This document shows positions 19,834-30,116 of a stretch of 64,000 nt of DNA, in pieces. The translations under genes and the position numbers were made by a program. Numbering within the stretch: position 1 is the stretch's first letter; every line of letters starts with the position of its first letter. The notes beneath the pieces are model-generated. The model made no database searches and was not told where the DNA came from. It was given only the letters and a program-made list of their open reading frames with translations. The DNA is taken from positions 1,653,501 through 1,717,500 of the forward strand of contig NC_084592.1 of the NCBI RefSeq assembly GCF_033807715.1. The letters are read 5' to 3'. The stretch is from Cololabis saira (lineage: Eukaryota > Chordata > Actinopteri > Beloniformes > Belonidae).

Positions 19834-20855
19834 TGTCAAGCTGTACTGAGCCCGTCAGGGCTACCATCTTGAACGCTCGTGCGCCCTCCACCCGCCTCCA
19901 GTATGAGTGCAAGTGGAGGAGATTCTCTGCCTGGTGTGCGGACAGGGCAGAGGACCCTATGCTTTGCCCTGTGGCCACGATCCTGGAGTTCCTTCAGTCC
20001 CTCCTGGATGATGGCCGTGCTCAGTCCACCTTACGGGTGTACGTGGCGGCCATTTCATCACGACATGCCCTGGTCGAGAATGCCACCGTGGGGTGCCACC
20101 GGCTGGTTTCTCTCTTTCTTAGGGGGGCTCTGAGGCTGCGCCCCCCGAGGACCCCAAGGGCCCCGGTGTGGGACCTGTCTATGGTACTAGGTGCCCTCTC
20201 TTCTCCACCTTTTGAGCCCTTGGCCCAGGTGGACCTGAAGTGTCTTTCTATGAAGACGGCTTTTCTCCTCGCTATGACGTCAGCAAAGCGAGTCAGTGAG
20301 TTACATGCCCTGTCAGTCAGCGGGTACTGCCTGAGGTGGAACCCGGATGGCTCAGGGGTTACGTTGTGGCCGAACGTGGCGTTCCTGCCCAAGGTCCTGC
20401 CACGCGATCATGCTAATCGGCCTATCCAGCTTGCCCGGTTCGACCCCGAGCCTGCGGAGGGTGGGCCAAGCCCTTTGTGCCCCGTACGGGCCCTTACTGC
20501 TTATGTTGCTGCCACCGCGCCTGTGCGACGGTCGGAGCAGCTTTTTATCTGTCATGGTGGCCCTAACAGGGGGCGCGCTATTTCTAGACAGCGCCTGTCC
20601 CACTGGGTGGTGGACACCATCGAGCACGCCTACAGGGCCAGTGGCCGCCCCTTACCAGTGGGGGTGAGGTGCCACTCGACCAGAAGCGTCACAGCTTCTT
20701 GGGCTGCCCTGAAGGGGGTGCCTCTGGAGGACATCTGCGCAGCAGCTTCGTGGACGTCGGTGGACACGTTCTCCAGGTTTTACCGGATCAATGTCGCCAC
20801 TCCCCAACCATTGGGCGTGGTTCTACTCCCGGGTCCTTCTGCCCCTGATCAGTGA
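19719..20855 (+). CDS. DIRS tyrosine recombinase (378 aa)
   Basis: Integrates the circular DIRS DNA by strand exchange instead of a DDE integrase. The frame is open from far upstream, but the ATG at 19,719 has a strong context (GCCATGG) and leaves a complete recombinase. The N-terminal core-binding domain starts near ILNARAPSTRLQYECKWRRF. The catalytic residues are visible: Arg in TSAKRVSEL (20,289-20,291), His and Arg in CHSTRSV (20,673-20,684), and the Tyr nucleophile in FSRFYRIN (20,781-20,783). The C-terminus ends PSAPDQ and the internal complementary region begins 22 bases later. No stop or frameshift is seen. Transposase-like activity is inferred from intact motifs. Confidence 0.93.
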   Translation: MAPTRPEGPSVPAGGSDLASRPPSPSTLGLATAGPDPLVSSCTEPVRATILNARAPSTRLQYECKWRRFSAWCADRAEDPMLCPVATILEFLQSLLDDGRAQSTLRVYVAAISSRHALVENATVGCHRLVSLFLRGALRLRPPRTPRAPVWDLSMVLGALSSPPFEPLAQVDLKCLSMKTAFLLAMTSAKRVSELHALSVSGYCLRWNPDGSGVTLWPNVAFLPKVLPRDHANRPIQLARFDPEPAEGGPSPLCPVRALTAYVAATAPVRRSEQLFICHGGPNRGRAISRQRLSHWVVDTIEHAYRASGRPLPVGVRCHSTRSVTASWAALKGVPLEDICAAASWTSVDTFSRFYRINVATPQPLGVVLLPGPSAPDQ

Positions 20856-20876
20856 GGTATGTGACCGGGATTCTAT

Positions 20877-20998
20877 GTGACATTGTTGGTATTCGTCATC
20901 CAGTGCTTACAGCACCGCCTGGCGGTCAGTAGGGACGAAATAGAACGAAAGTTACGCCTGTAACTACGGTTCTATGAGTCCCGGATGACCGCCAGGCC
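20877..20998 (+). repeat. Internal complementary region of the DIRS element
   Basis: The left half (to AAC at 20,944-20,946) is the complement of the left terminus (GTTCTATTTCGTCCCTACTG). The right half, from the same AAC, is the complement of the right terminus (GGCGTAACTTTCGTT at 21,216). This is the template that restores both ends during circle formation. A further piece, TGACATTGTTGGTATT at 20,879, matches a deeper part of the left repeat. Confidence 0.93.
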
Positions 20999-21030
20999 TG
21001 CCGGTCACTCCGAATCCTCGTGCTCTCGCG

Positions 21031-21230
21031 AGAAGATTCTAGGAGCCGATCCCATGCTTGACCCCGGAAGATATACCCTTCCGGGGGTCATGCAGGGGTC
21101 ACGGGTGACGTGACATTGTTGGTATTGTACTCGACATGCGCATGCGCGAGGGGAGATATCCAGTGCTTACAGCACCGCCTGGGGGTCATCCGGGACTCAT
21201 AGAACCGTAGTTACAGGCGTAACTTTCGTT
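21031..21230 (+). repeat. Right inverted terminal repeat of the DIRS element
   Basis: Reverse complement of the left repeat from the CTAGGAGCCGATCCCATG region outward to the GTT at 21,228. By eye the shared core differs at only a few positions (for example GGCGGT versus CCCCCAGGCGGT context), so the element looks young. Confidence 0.93.
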
Positions 21231-21661
21231 TTTGTTAGTGGCAGTGGATGAAAATGCTATTGCTGATTGTAAAACATGTTCAGGATTCCGAAATGAGGAG
21301 AGAAGAGTTATAACACAACCAGTCTTGTCTCACCTGAAAAAAGTCATAATTGCAGCAAAGCCTGTGTGTAATTGAATTGAATTGAATTGAATTAATCTTT
21401 ATTTCGGCTTGTACAGAACAAGATGAAAAGGAAGAGAAAAAAAAAAAATCAACATTTCTTTTGCCGAAAAGGTGTAGGCTGAAACCGTAGCTTATAGTGC
21501 CTACCCTTTTTTCTTTTGATCAGCAAAAAATATGAGACATTAGCTTTTACTCAGTGAAAACAAACAATACATAAAGAAGAAAAAAAATAAATAAATAAGT
21601 AAGACAAAATATAAAATTGACATTTCACATCTTAGAATATTTTTGATAGTATACTTTATAA

Positions 21662-24600
21662 TTATAGTGTTTTATATTTATTTACAATATTTTCTTTAAA
21701 CAATTTCTTAAACTTGACGATAGAGCGACACATTTTTAGGTTGTTATTACAACTATTCCAAATTTCTTTTGCCTTAACTGATGTACATTTCTTTTTAATA
21801 TTTGTTCTTGCTGTCGTCATCTCAAACATGAGTTTCCCCCTCAGGTCATAGCAGGTTTCTTTTATCTGGAACAGGTCCTGAATGCAGTTTGGAAGCAGTT
21901 TCTGCTGGGCTTTAAAGGCAAATAAAACAGTTTTCTGCTCTACTATATCATGGAATTTTAAGATATTATATTTAATAAAAAGATTATTTGTTGGTTCATA
22001 ATAGTCGGTTTTATTAATTATCCTTAACGCTCTTTTCTGTAATAGAAAAATAGGGTTTGTATTTGTTTTATAGGTGTTACCCCATATCTCCACACAATAA
22101 GTCATGTATGGAACTATGAGTGAGTTATACATTAAAAACTGTGCTCTTTGACAGAAAAAATAATTTGTTTTATTTACTATTGCTAGGGTTTTAGACATTC
22201 TTGATTTTACACTATTTATGTGTGATTTCCAGCTAAGTTTATCATCAATTATTACCCCCAGGAACTTATTTTCATATAGTCTTTCTATTTCCATACCACT
22301 AATTTTAATTGTTTTATGATTTTTTTTTTTTCTAGTGCCAAAAATTATGAACTTAGTTTTGGTTAGGTTTAATGATAACTTATTGATATCAAACCATGCC
22401 TTCACATTTTTCAGTTCTCCTTCCACCACATTCAGCAGCTGTTCCAAATTCTTCCCTGAACAATAAAGGTTTGTATCATCAGCAAACAAGACATAATTTA
22501 TTATTTTAGACACTTTACAAATATCATTTATATATAATATGAACAATTTAGGACCTAGCACTGAACCTTGTGGGACACCGAAGGTGACTCTTTCTAGTTC
22601 TGATTTATCATTATTTAACTCAACATATTGAAATCTGTCAGCAAGATAACTCTCTATCCATGAATTGGCAATCCCTCTGACACCATATCTCTCTAGTTTA
22701 TTTAATAAAAGTTTATGATCTATGGTGTCAAATGCTTTCTTCAGGTCAATAAACACCCCCACTGTATATTCCCCTTTCTCAATAGCAGTTGAAATTTCCT
22801 CTACTAGTTTCATCACAGCCATTGAGGTGGACCTGTTACCTCTAAACCCATATTGATTATTGCTCAGCAGATTGTGTTTTTCTATGAATTTATCGAGTCT
22901 ATTGACAAACAATTTTTCTATTATTTTTGAGAATTGAGATAATAACGAAATTGGTCTGTAATTATTAAAAAGGTGTCTATCTCCGTTTTTGAAGATGGGT
23001 ATTACTTTGGCGGTTTTCATTTTATTAGGGAAGATTCCAGTTTGAAATGATAGGTTACATATATAGGTCAGTGGTTTTACTATGTTTACTATAATATTTT
23101 TAACTAAAGACATATCTATATCTGTCCAATCAGCAGACCTTTTATCTTTGAATTTATGCACAATATCAAGTATGTCTATTTCTTTAACTTCACTTATATA
23201 AATTGTATAATAATTTCGTTCAACTAGATCTACTAAGCCTTCCTTATTTGCCGGCTCCACAATCTCATTTGCCAGGTTATAACCCACATTTGAGAAGTAT
23301 GTATTAAATTCATTGACTATTTCCTTTGGATTATTTACTGTTGTTTTTTTATCCTTCGTAAAATAATTGGGATAGTCTGCTTTGCCCTTACCTTTCCTAA
23401 TTACACTATTTATTACCTTCCATGTCCCCTGTGTATTACTCCGATATTGTTGCAGTAATTTATAATAATGCTCTTTCTTTTGAATTCTTATAATTTTTAA
23501 TAATTTATTTTTATAAGTTTTGTATCTATTTTCGGTTTCTTTCGTTCTATGTTTTAAAAAGTTTTTATATAATAGATTTTTCTTTTTGCATGCATTTTCA
23601 ATCCCCTTTGTTATCCAGGGGTTATATTTGTTCTTGGGCTTTGCAGCTTGTTTTCTTAAGGGACAGTTCTTGTTATAAAGGTCCAGTAATGTGGCTAGGA
23701 AAGCATCATATGCTTTGTTGGGGTCTTTGTTAACATAGACCTCCTGCCAGTCCTGCTCACTAAGGTCCACATTAAGGGCTGCAATGGTTTCCAGTGTTTT
23801 CAATCTGGAAAGGTTATAGATGTTTTGCTTGGGTTCTTTTTTGGTCTTGAAGAAATTATGTAAGATGGCAAAAACGGGAAGATGGTCACTTATATCATTC
23901 AACAGCAGTCCCCCTGTTATTTCAATATCAATTTCATTAGTAAATATATTATCTATCAAAGTTGCTGAGTCTATTGTGATTCTGGTTGGTTTTAGTATTA
24001 TAGGAAAGAGGCTACTACTATACATTTGATTTATAAAGTCTAATGTTTTATTATTTCCATGTGGATTTAGAATATCTATATTAAAATCCCCACAAACTAT
24101 ATTCACTTTGTTATTATTTATATTACTAAACATATCAGCTATTTTATTATTAAATCTATCTAAACAAGTACCAGGAGTTCTATATATGCAGCTGATCATT
24201 ATATTTTTAGCTTTTTCGTTAATAATTTCAATAGTTAAGTATTCTATAAGATTTTCAATTTTATTTGACATGCTTTTGACCATTTTACATTTTAAAGCAG
24301 TATCAACATATATTGCAACACCTCCTCCTTTTTTACTGTCTCTATTTGTTGTAAACATCTCATAGCCATCAAGATCCATATCATAGCCTTTGTTGTCATC
24401 AAGCCAAGTCTCTGAAATTGCTATAATGTTAAATTTCTTAAACTTCCCAAGATATTTTTTAATTTCTGTGAAGTTTCTGTATAGGCTTCTGCTGTTGAAA
24501 TGCACTAGTGACAGGGCACCTTCCATGTTGACATTACTAATAAATTGTTCATCTGTATAGTATTCACAGTTATTACTTATAGTATTATAGAAATTATTGT

Positions 24601-24835
24601 CTGGATCAAGATTTTGGTCAATACCATAAAGTTTGTGCTCATTGCGATCAAAGGTTTTAAAATTCAAATTTTCATATTTACTATATAAACTGTTCACATT
24701 TCCCTCTAAGCATGATGTATCTGTGTCTGTGTCTATGATTTCTCCATCCTCCACTCCTCCAAACGGAAACAAATAATCCTCAACACAAAACGCCATAATT
24801 ACTTTGTATGGGCAACAATTGCTCTCCGCACACAC
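21662..24835 (-). CDS. LINE ORF2: AP-type endonuclease and reverse transcriptase (1,057 aa)
   Basis: Nicks target DNA and reverse-transcribes the LINE RNA. The endonuclease spans about residues 108-330: LSLVHFNSRSL, AISETWLDD (metal-binding Glu about 142), GGGVAIYV, CIYRTPG, VCGDFNIDI (Asp about 250, Asn about 252) and NDISDHLPVF (Asp-His about 317-318). RT spans about 600-850: KVIPIFKNGDRHLFNNYRPI, motif A TVGVFIDLKKAFDTIDH (Asp about 697), VTFGVPQGSVLGP, and catalytic FADD in YVLFADDTNLY (784-787). The C-terminal part contains FLGVIIDDKLSWKSHI and ends KENIVNKYKTL. A second ATG, at residue 14 (MAFCVEDYL), is an alternative start. No stops or frameshifts, so the copy may be functional. Confidence 0.94.
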   Translation of the reverse strand: MCAESNCCPYKVIMAFCVEDYLFPFGGVEDGEIIDTDTDTSCLEGNVNSLYSKYENLNFKTFDRNEHKLYGIDQNLDPDNNFYNTISNNCEYYTDEQFISNVNMEGALSLVHFNSRSLYRNFTEIKKYLGKFKKFNIIAISETWLDDNKGYDMDLDGYEMFTTNRDSKKGGGVAIYVDTALKCKMVKSMSNKIENLIEYLTIEIINEKAKNIMISCIYRTPGTCLDRFNNKIADMFSNINNNKVNIVCGDFNIDILNPHGNNKTLDFINQMYSSSLFPIILKPTRITIDSATLIDNIFTNEIDIEITGGLLLNDISDHLPVFAILHNFFKTKKEPKQNIYNLSRLKTLETIAALNVDLSEQDWQEVYVNKDPNKAYDAFLATLLDLYNKNCPLRKQAAKPKNKYNPWITKGIENACKKKNLLYKNFLKHRTKETENRYKTYKNKLLKIIRIQKKEHYYKLLQQYRSNTQGTWKVINSVIRKGKGKADYPNYFTKDKKTTVNNPKEIVNEFNTYFSNVGYNLANEIVEPANKEGLVDLVERNYYTIYISEVKEIDILDIVHKFKDKRSADWTDIDMSLVKNIIVNIVKPLTYICNLSFQTGIFPNKMKTAKVIPIFKNGDRHLFNNYRPISLLSQFSKIIEKLFVNRLDKFIEKHNLLSNNQYGFRGNRSTSMAVMKLVEEISTAIEKGEYTVGVFIDLKKAFDTIDHKLLLNKLERYGVRGIANSWIESYLADRFQYVELNNDKSELERVTFGVPQGSVLGPKLFILYINDICKVSKIINYVLFADDTNLYCSGKNLEQLLNVVEGELKNVKAWFDINKLSLNLTKTKFIIFGTRKKKNHKTIKISGMEIERLYENKFLGVIIDDKLSWKSHINSVKSRMSKTLAIVNKTNYFFCQRAQFLMYNSLIVPYMTYCVEIWGNTYKTNTNPIFLLQKRALRIINKTDYYEPTNNLFIKYNILKFHDIVEQKTVLFAFKAQQKLLPNCIQDLFQIKETCYDLRGKLMFEMTTARTNIKKKCTSVKAKEIWNSCNNNLKMCRSIVKFKKLFKENIVNKYKTL

Positions 24836-25511
24836 AGCCTTGCAGTTTGTTCCTTTTGTTCACAAGCAAGCACACACATACGCACACACCAGAATCAAAT
24901 AACCGAATGGACAAAATCAACGCACACACGCAAACATGCTCACACACACACATACCAGAATCCAGAATCCCCCCACAAAATAAACGAAAAAACAAAATCA
25001 ACAAACGGCTTTCCTTAAACTTAAAGTCTGAGCCGCCATAAATCAAACACAGCCATGAATGCATGTCATTGTCCTCTGAGAAGAAAAAATATAGAAAAAG
25101 CATCCACTTCAGTTCGATACAAAAACATATCCATAAACAACAAAAACAGCACTGTCTTTCAGTTACTGTCCGTGCCATCAAGGCCAAGGTCCTTAAAATA
25201 AGGATAGGAAGCCCAAAACATTGTCTAGAAAGCCATTTGCGAGACCGGTCAAGTGGCAACGCAAGAATAAACCCGCTCCAAGCAGGGCGGGAATAATCCA
25301 TGCAAAATATATTAAAAATCCAAGGAAAAAATACTCCATACAAAAAATGAATGCAATCCATGTCATGAGCATCTTCTCTTTCGAGTGGTAACTCAAAAGA
25401 AAAAATAGATAGAAAAATTAAAAGAGTGGAAAAAGGATCAAATAAACTTAAGTGGAGTTTCACCATATTAAACTCTAACCTTTGAGTCACGGTATAAATC
25501 TGGTTCCTCAT
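24780..25511 (-). other. Unexplained 243-codon frame between LINE ORF1 and ORF2
   Basis: An open frame starts in the ATGA overlap with the ORF1 stop and ends 56 bases inside ORF2, thus bridging the whole spacer. The predicted protein is hydrophobic and Cys-rich (for example CFCCLWICFCIELKWMLFLY) with two VCVC runs encoded by GT-rich DNA near 24,860-24,960. No known domain is recognised. It could be a translated linker used for re-initiation onto ORF2, or a chance frame in an AT- and GT-rich spacer. I do not assign a function. Confidence 0.4.
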
Positions 25512-26248
25512 TTGAACCGGGCTAGATCTTGCAGCTCTCTTACCGTGATCACCTTGCTTTCTTCGGGTGTAGATCCCTTTGTTTTAATAAAAACTTTGCA
25601 GTTTCTTACCCACGTAGCTTGGATTTTTTTCTGTTTCCACAGGTAGCGGGCCTCTCGGGCGATCTCAGCGTTCTTTTTTGTCAGATGTTCGTTGATGTAC
25701 ACCGCGGTCCCCTTCAGCAGCTTGCCCTGGCGTAGCAGCTCTATTTTGTGTTTCCTACTTACAAAGCGTATGATTATTGCCGGTTTGGCTTTGCTGTCCT
25801 TCCTGGGGAGTGTATGGCATGTCGCGATGCTATCCTTCTGGATGGTCATATTTTTCCCTTCAAAGAAGTTTATTATTTCGGTTTCCAGCGTCTCCTGCTC
25901 TTCTGGACGCAGCTCCTCGCCTTCTTTGGCTCCTGGGAGCGTAGCTGCTGTTCTTGCGTAGGATCGATGCTTTGTCTCCAGCCCGCTTATAATCAGATCC
26001 TCCATTCTGGAATATTTTTCCAATTCATCAACTCTTCGTTCCAGACCATTGATTATTTTGTCCTTTTCTTTCAACTGAGTTTTTAGCTGCCTGACTTCAC
26101 TCACGAGCTCCAGCAGCGTAACTTGCTGTTTAGCTACTGAGCTCATCTCTTGGGTCAGGTAATTCAGAGATTTTTTTATTTCCTCCATATCGTCTTCAAT
26201 TGTGCTCGTGACGGTAACTGATTGACTTGATGCTTTCTTTGGTGGCAT
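25508..26248 (-). CDS. LINE ORF1 protein (246 aa), coiled coil plus RRM-like
   Basis: Probable RNA-binding chaperone of the LINE ribonucleoprotein. A basic N-terminus (MPPKKASSQ) is followed by a long heptad coiled coil at about residues 18-80 (EEIKKSLNYL through IINGLERRVDELEK), which should trimerise or dimerise the protein. Next is an RRM-like core: MEDLIISGLE, then AKPAIIIRFVSRKHKIELL, LKGTAVYINEHLTKKN and a C-terminal VRNCKVFIK strand. This architecture resembles ORF1 of L1 and CR1-type LINEs. The start is the first ATG, with CAAGATGCC context. Its stop codon overlaps the ATG of the following frame in ATGA at 25,508-25,511. Intact. Confidence 0.88.
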   Translation of the reverse strand: MPPKKASSQSVTVTSTIEDDMEEIKKSLNYLTQEMSSVAKQQVTLLELVSEVRQLKTQLKEKDKIINGLERRVDELEKYSRMEDLIISGLETKHRSYARTAATLPGAKEGEELRPEEQETLETEIINFFEGKNMTIQKDSIATCHTLPRKDSKAKPAIIIRFVSRKHKIELLRQGKLLKGTAVYINEHLTKKNAEIAREARYLWKQKKIQATWVRNCKVFIKTKGSTPEESKVITVRELQDLARFK

Positions 26249-26365
26249 CTTGTGTTCTTATTTTCGTTGCTTTTTAATTAACTTTTTACCAGTAGTTCGC
26301 TCCGTCCACGGCGGGTTTTGATCTCCCGAATATGAAGCAATGGCTAGCAGTGCTAAGGCTAAAAA

Positions 26366-27166
26366 CTATAATACATAACGTGGATTTTCAAATTTAGCAG
26401 ACATTTAAAAAAAACGGGTTTCTAAGGACTGTAAAAATGCTAAAGCTATAAATGGCAAAGTAAGAGAATTCATGCCACTTGTTGAGAATTCTGTACACAT
26501 TTTTGTTGAGGATGAGCTTTATTTTTGTTCTGTAGTGGCTAAAGTTGACATTCACCAATGCATTTCCTGAACATGTGAAAAACATTTGATTTAACCTATG
26601 CAAACATAATTTGCTCCTTTGTTAATCATAAAATACTTGAATATGAATTGTGTGTGAGCATAAACCAGTTATAATAATGATACATCTTTTCCTTAAGGAT
26701 GTGTGCAATCACAGTAGATTTTTGTTTCATCCACTTGACTGTGTTTGATACGATGCATCCCAAGTTTATCCAAAAGTTGTTTATGTACCCCCCCCCCCCT
26801 CCAGAAAAAGAGATCTAAAGATCCAGGACCGTTCTCTACACTACAGAGTCCATAGTTTGACCAGAGTCAGTAAAATATTAGTTTCTGTTTTGTCTTTTAA
26901 TTCTCCAGTAAGTACAATATAGCTAAGGATTATGTTAAATATAAAAATTATTAACTTATATCGGTATTAACCATTCAGAAGCAGTTAACTATTGGTTTTG
27001 GCTTAACGTTCAATTAGTGTGCATCTCTAATTTATACCATCTCTTCATATTTGAGACACTGGAGCAGAAAGTGTTAAGTGTAGAAGATGTTTTTCAACAC
27101 ACTGATTCTGCATTTTGGCTTAGCTTTTGTTATGGCATGTGTTCTATGTACAAAATCCCAACAATA
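26366..27166. other. Unassigned AT-rich sequence
   Basis: No gene or repeat family recognised. It contains a C10 run near 26,791. Possibly unique intergenic DNA flanking the LINE. Confidence 0.45.
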
Positions 27167-27168
27167 TA

Positions 27169-27238
27169 CAGTACAGACCAAAAGTCTGGACACACTCAAA
27201 CAAATGGGGAAGTATGTCCAAACTTTTGGTCTGTACTG
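27169..27238. mobile_element. 70-bp foldback MITE, Tc1/mariner type
   Basis: CAGTACAGACCAAAAGTCTG on the left pairs with CAAACTTTTGGTCTGTACTG on the right (complementary over about 29 bases with few mismatches). TA flanks both sides (27,167-27,168 and 27,239-27,240), the Tc1/mariner target. It has almost no interior sequence, so it is a minimal deletion derivative. Confidence 0.88.
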
Positions 27239-27240
27239 TA

Positions 27241-28157
27241 CACCACAACAACAAAATATATAATAACTTGCTTTGAGATGTGGAAAAAGTTTTATCAATA
27301 TTTACATCTTAGCTAAAATGTTAAAGAGTCTACAGAGCATAGGTAAATTATGCACATTGAATGAAGTGAAATCATTGTGACTCAGTAGGATTTTAGACAA
27401 GTATGAGGACTCAAGTTGTACATTTATACTGGGTCAGTGAGTGGGATAACATCTATCGATGCAGATTAGTTCATGGATAACATCAAACAGTATAAACATC
27501 AAAGACTCCCTGATCCTAATCACTTATTTCTTTTCTAAAAGCTGCAAAAACATCAGTCACAGAATTTGTCTAAGAAGCTCATATTTAATTTATTTAAGCC
27601 ACTCTTGGTTTAATTGCATGTTTATACAGCACAGATATTTCCACATCACACCCAGATTTCCCAGTCTTTTGCAGAGATTTTTTGGGAAATGGTGACAGGG
27701 TGGAGTTCCTTGGTTTGTCTTTATTGTTACCTTTTGCTCTAAAGATTGATTATAAAAACTTCCAGACATTTATACTCAGATTTGTATTTACAGCATGATA
27801 TTTGCTTATCAAATTTTATTGACAGGGTACTGTAATTATGGAGACGTGTTGCTAAAAAGGATCATGTGAGAAAAAGTATTTGTATAAAAAAAGGCTAATG
27901 GCAGCAAACACCATTTTTCATGGCTACAGACAGTTTACAATGTTTGTATTTAAGAAGTCTTTCTGTGACATTGAGAGCTTTGTTACTTGTAAAGTTTTCA
28001 TTTATGATCTAAATCAAAGCAGTCACCGCTCTTACCGGAAATCGGTTTCTCATGTCTCTATGGTTTCTCTCTTTTTTTTAAATTAGGTTTTCATTATTCA
28101 ATGCAGACGTTCTTGGTTCGAATGAGTTAATGCAAGACTCAATTTCCTGTTTCAGAT
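27241..28157. other. Unassigned AT-rich sequence
   Basis: No coding segment, terminal repeats or tandem arrays recognised. Confidence 0.45.
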
Positions 28158-30116
28158 TACAGTTGAAACCAGAAGTTTACATACACTGTGCAAAAAGACA
28201 TAACATTTTTTGTCTCACTGTCTGAAGTTAAATCTGACAAAACCTCTCCTGTTTCAGGTCAGTCTTTCATTTTGCTAAATGCCACAATAATGAGAGAGAT
28301 AATTTCTTAGATAATTTTACAATACTTGCTTCAAGGTCAAAGGTTTACATACATTTCCTGAGTATTTAGCACCATTACCTTTGGACTGCACGACATGTGT
28401 CATACGTTTTGGGTAACCTTCCACAAACTTCTGACAGTACAGGAATTCTGGTCCATTCCTCCTGACAGAAGTGGTGTAACCGAGTCAAGTTTGAAGGTCA
28501 CCTCGCTCGGACACGCCATTTCAGATCTGCCCACAAATTTTCGATGGGATTCAGATCAGAGCTTTGTGATGGTCACTCCAAGACATTGACTTGGTTTTCC
28601 TCAGGCCACTTTTTAACCATTTTGGCACTATTCTTAGGGTCATTGTCCATTTGGAAGACCCATTTGTGCCAAAGTTTTAGCTTCCTGGGTGATGTCTTGA
28701 GATGTTGCCTTAATATTCCCATATAAAGTTCTTTCTTCATAATGCCTTTTATGTAAGAAGAGCTCCATTTCCTGCTGCAGCAAAACAGCCCGAGAACATG
28801 ATGCTGCCACCTCTGTGCTTCACAGTTGGTATGGTGTAGAGGGCTGCATTGGGATTGGTTCCCGCCGAGTCCCGCGGGACCCAACGCAAATCTCGCGGGC
28901 GGTTTGAACTCTCCTGCAGGTGGGAGTTTGCCGCCAAAAAAACACAATGCGGGATCGGGATGTAGCCTAGCCACAAGGTGGAAATCAATACCGTGGAAAA
29001 TAAACCTCAAACAAGGTCTTTACAAAACAAAGACGAAACAAGGCAAGTCCGATATTTGGAGAAACTGCATTTAGTGTCTGTGGCGCATCTTGGAAGAGAC
29101 ACGCACAGGAACGCAGTCGGTCAGCAGCATTCTCTTCCTCCACAGCAATATAATGGCCAAGTGATTCATTTGTTAAATTAATTCATTTTGTTCGTTATTT
29201 ATTAGTGTTTGAGCCACTCACAGCCTTCTCTTGTTCCTATAACCATGATCACATAATTGATGCGCGAAAGGCGAAAAATGATGATGACAATGATGGATTT
29301 GCATCTAACTTTCGGTCAGGTGGCCTATTCAATTCAATTGTATTTGTATAGCGTCTAATACAACAAAAGTTGTCTCTAGGCGCTTTCCAAAGACCCAGAA
29401 CATGACCCCCGAGCAATTATTACATACACAATGGCAGGTAAAAACTCCCCTAGTGGGAGAAAAGCCTTAAGCCAACCAGTGGCAAGAAAAACTCCCCTTT
29501 AGGAGGGAAGAAACCTTGAGCAGGACCAGGCTCATAAGGGGGGACCCTCCTGCCGAAGGCCAGACTGGGGGAGTCGGGGACGTCAGCAGCACACAGCAGA
29601 CATCCACACAGGCATGTGGAAGCAGCAGCGGGATGACCAGAGGTGGGGGGGGGGACCGCAGGCCAGCACGCAGCTCCTGAAGCTCCGGCCTGCAAACATG
29701 CACAAAAGAGAAAAAAGGGGGCCAGGCTAATTTAGCCTGACTAGCTGACCAGTCTACCGGACTATGGACTAGTTGGCAGAACTGGACCTCTAACTCACTG
29801 AGCCTCGCCTCCAATCCTATGAATAAACTACACTTCAGACACTTACCGTCTTCGCTAAAGGAGGCAGTGGATAGGGATGGGAATCGAGAACCGGGTCTTG
29901 TTGAGAACCGGTTCCCAGTGTTTCAATTCCTTGGAATCGTTTGCCTTTTTCGCAAACGATTCCCTTATCGATTCCAGTGGGCGCGAATGACGTCACCAAG
30001 CACGTTGCGCATCTTGCGCATTCGCGCCCAGCAGGAAAACAAGGGGACAAAGCATCATAAACGCTTGAAAGTTTGGTTACATTTTACCAAAAAGGATGAA
30101 ACTGTTAGGACTCGGC

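Larger units (their letters stand above)
14669..21230 (+). mobile_element. Complete DIRS-like (tyrosine recombinase) retrotransposon
   Basis: It has all the parts of a DIRS1-group element. These are a left inverted terminal repeat (14,669-14,850), a leader, gag, RT/RNase H with a methyltransferase-like domain, a tyrosine recombinase, an internal complementary region (20,877-20,998) and a right inverted repeat (21,031-21,230). Both ends carry the trinucleotide GTT (14,669-14,671 and 21,228-21,230). The internal region joins the complements of the two ends through one shared AAC (20,944-20,946), as the circular-intermediate model of DIRS replication predicts. All three coding frames are open. 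No target duplication is expected, and none is obvious. The element is GC-rich compared with its AT-rich neighbours. Confidence 0.95.
21370..26365 (-). mobile_element. Full-length LINE with open ORF1 and ORF2
   Basis: The minus strand reads 5' UTR (from about 26,365), ORF1, a 670-bp spacer with its own open frame, ORF2, a 3' UTR with AATAAAG, and a tail of (ATTCA)n at 21,370-21,402. Both ORFs lack stops. Domain content (coiled-coil ORF1, AP endonuclease plus RT in ORF2) places it in the jockey/CR1 superfamily; the exact clade is not assigned. The element is A/T-rich, in sharp contrast to the adjacent DIRS. I could not identify a target duplication, so the 5' border is approximate. Confidence 0.9.
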
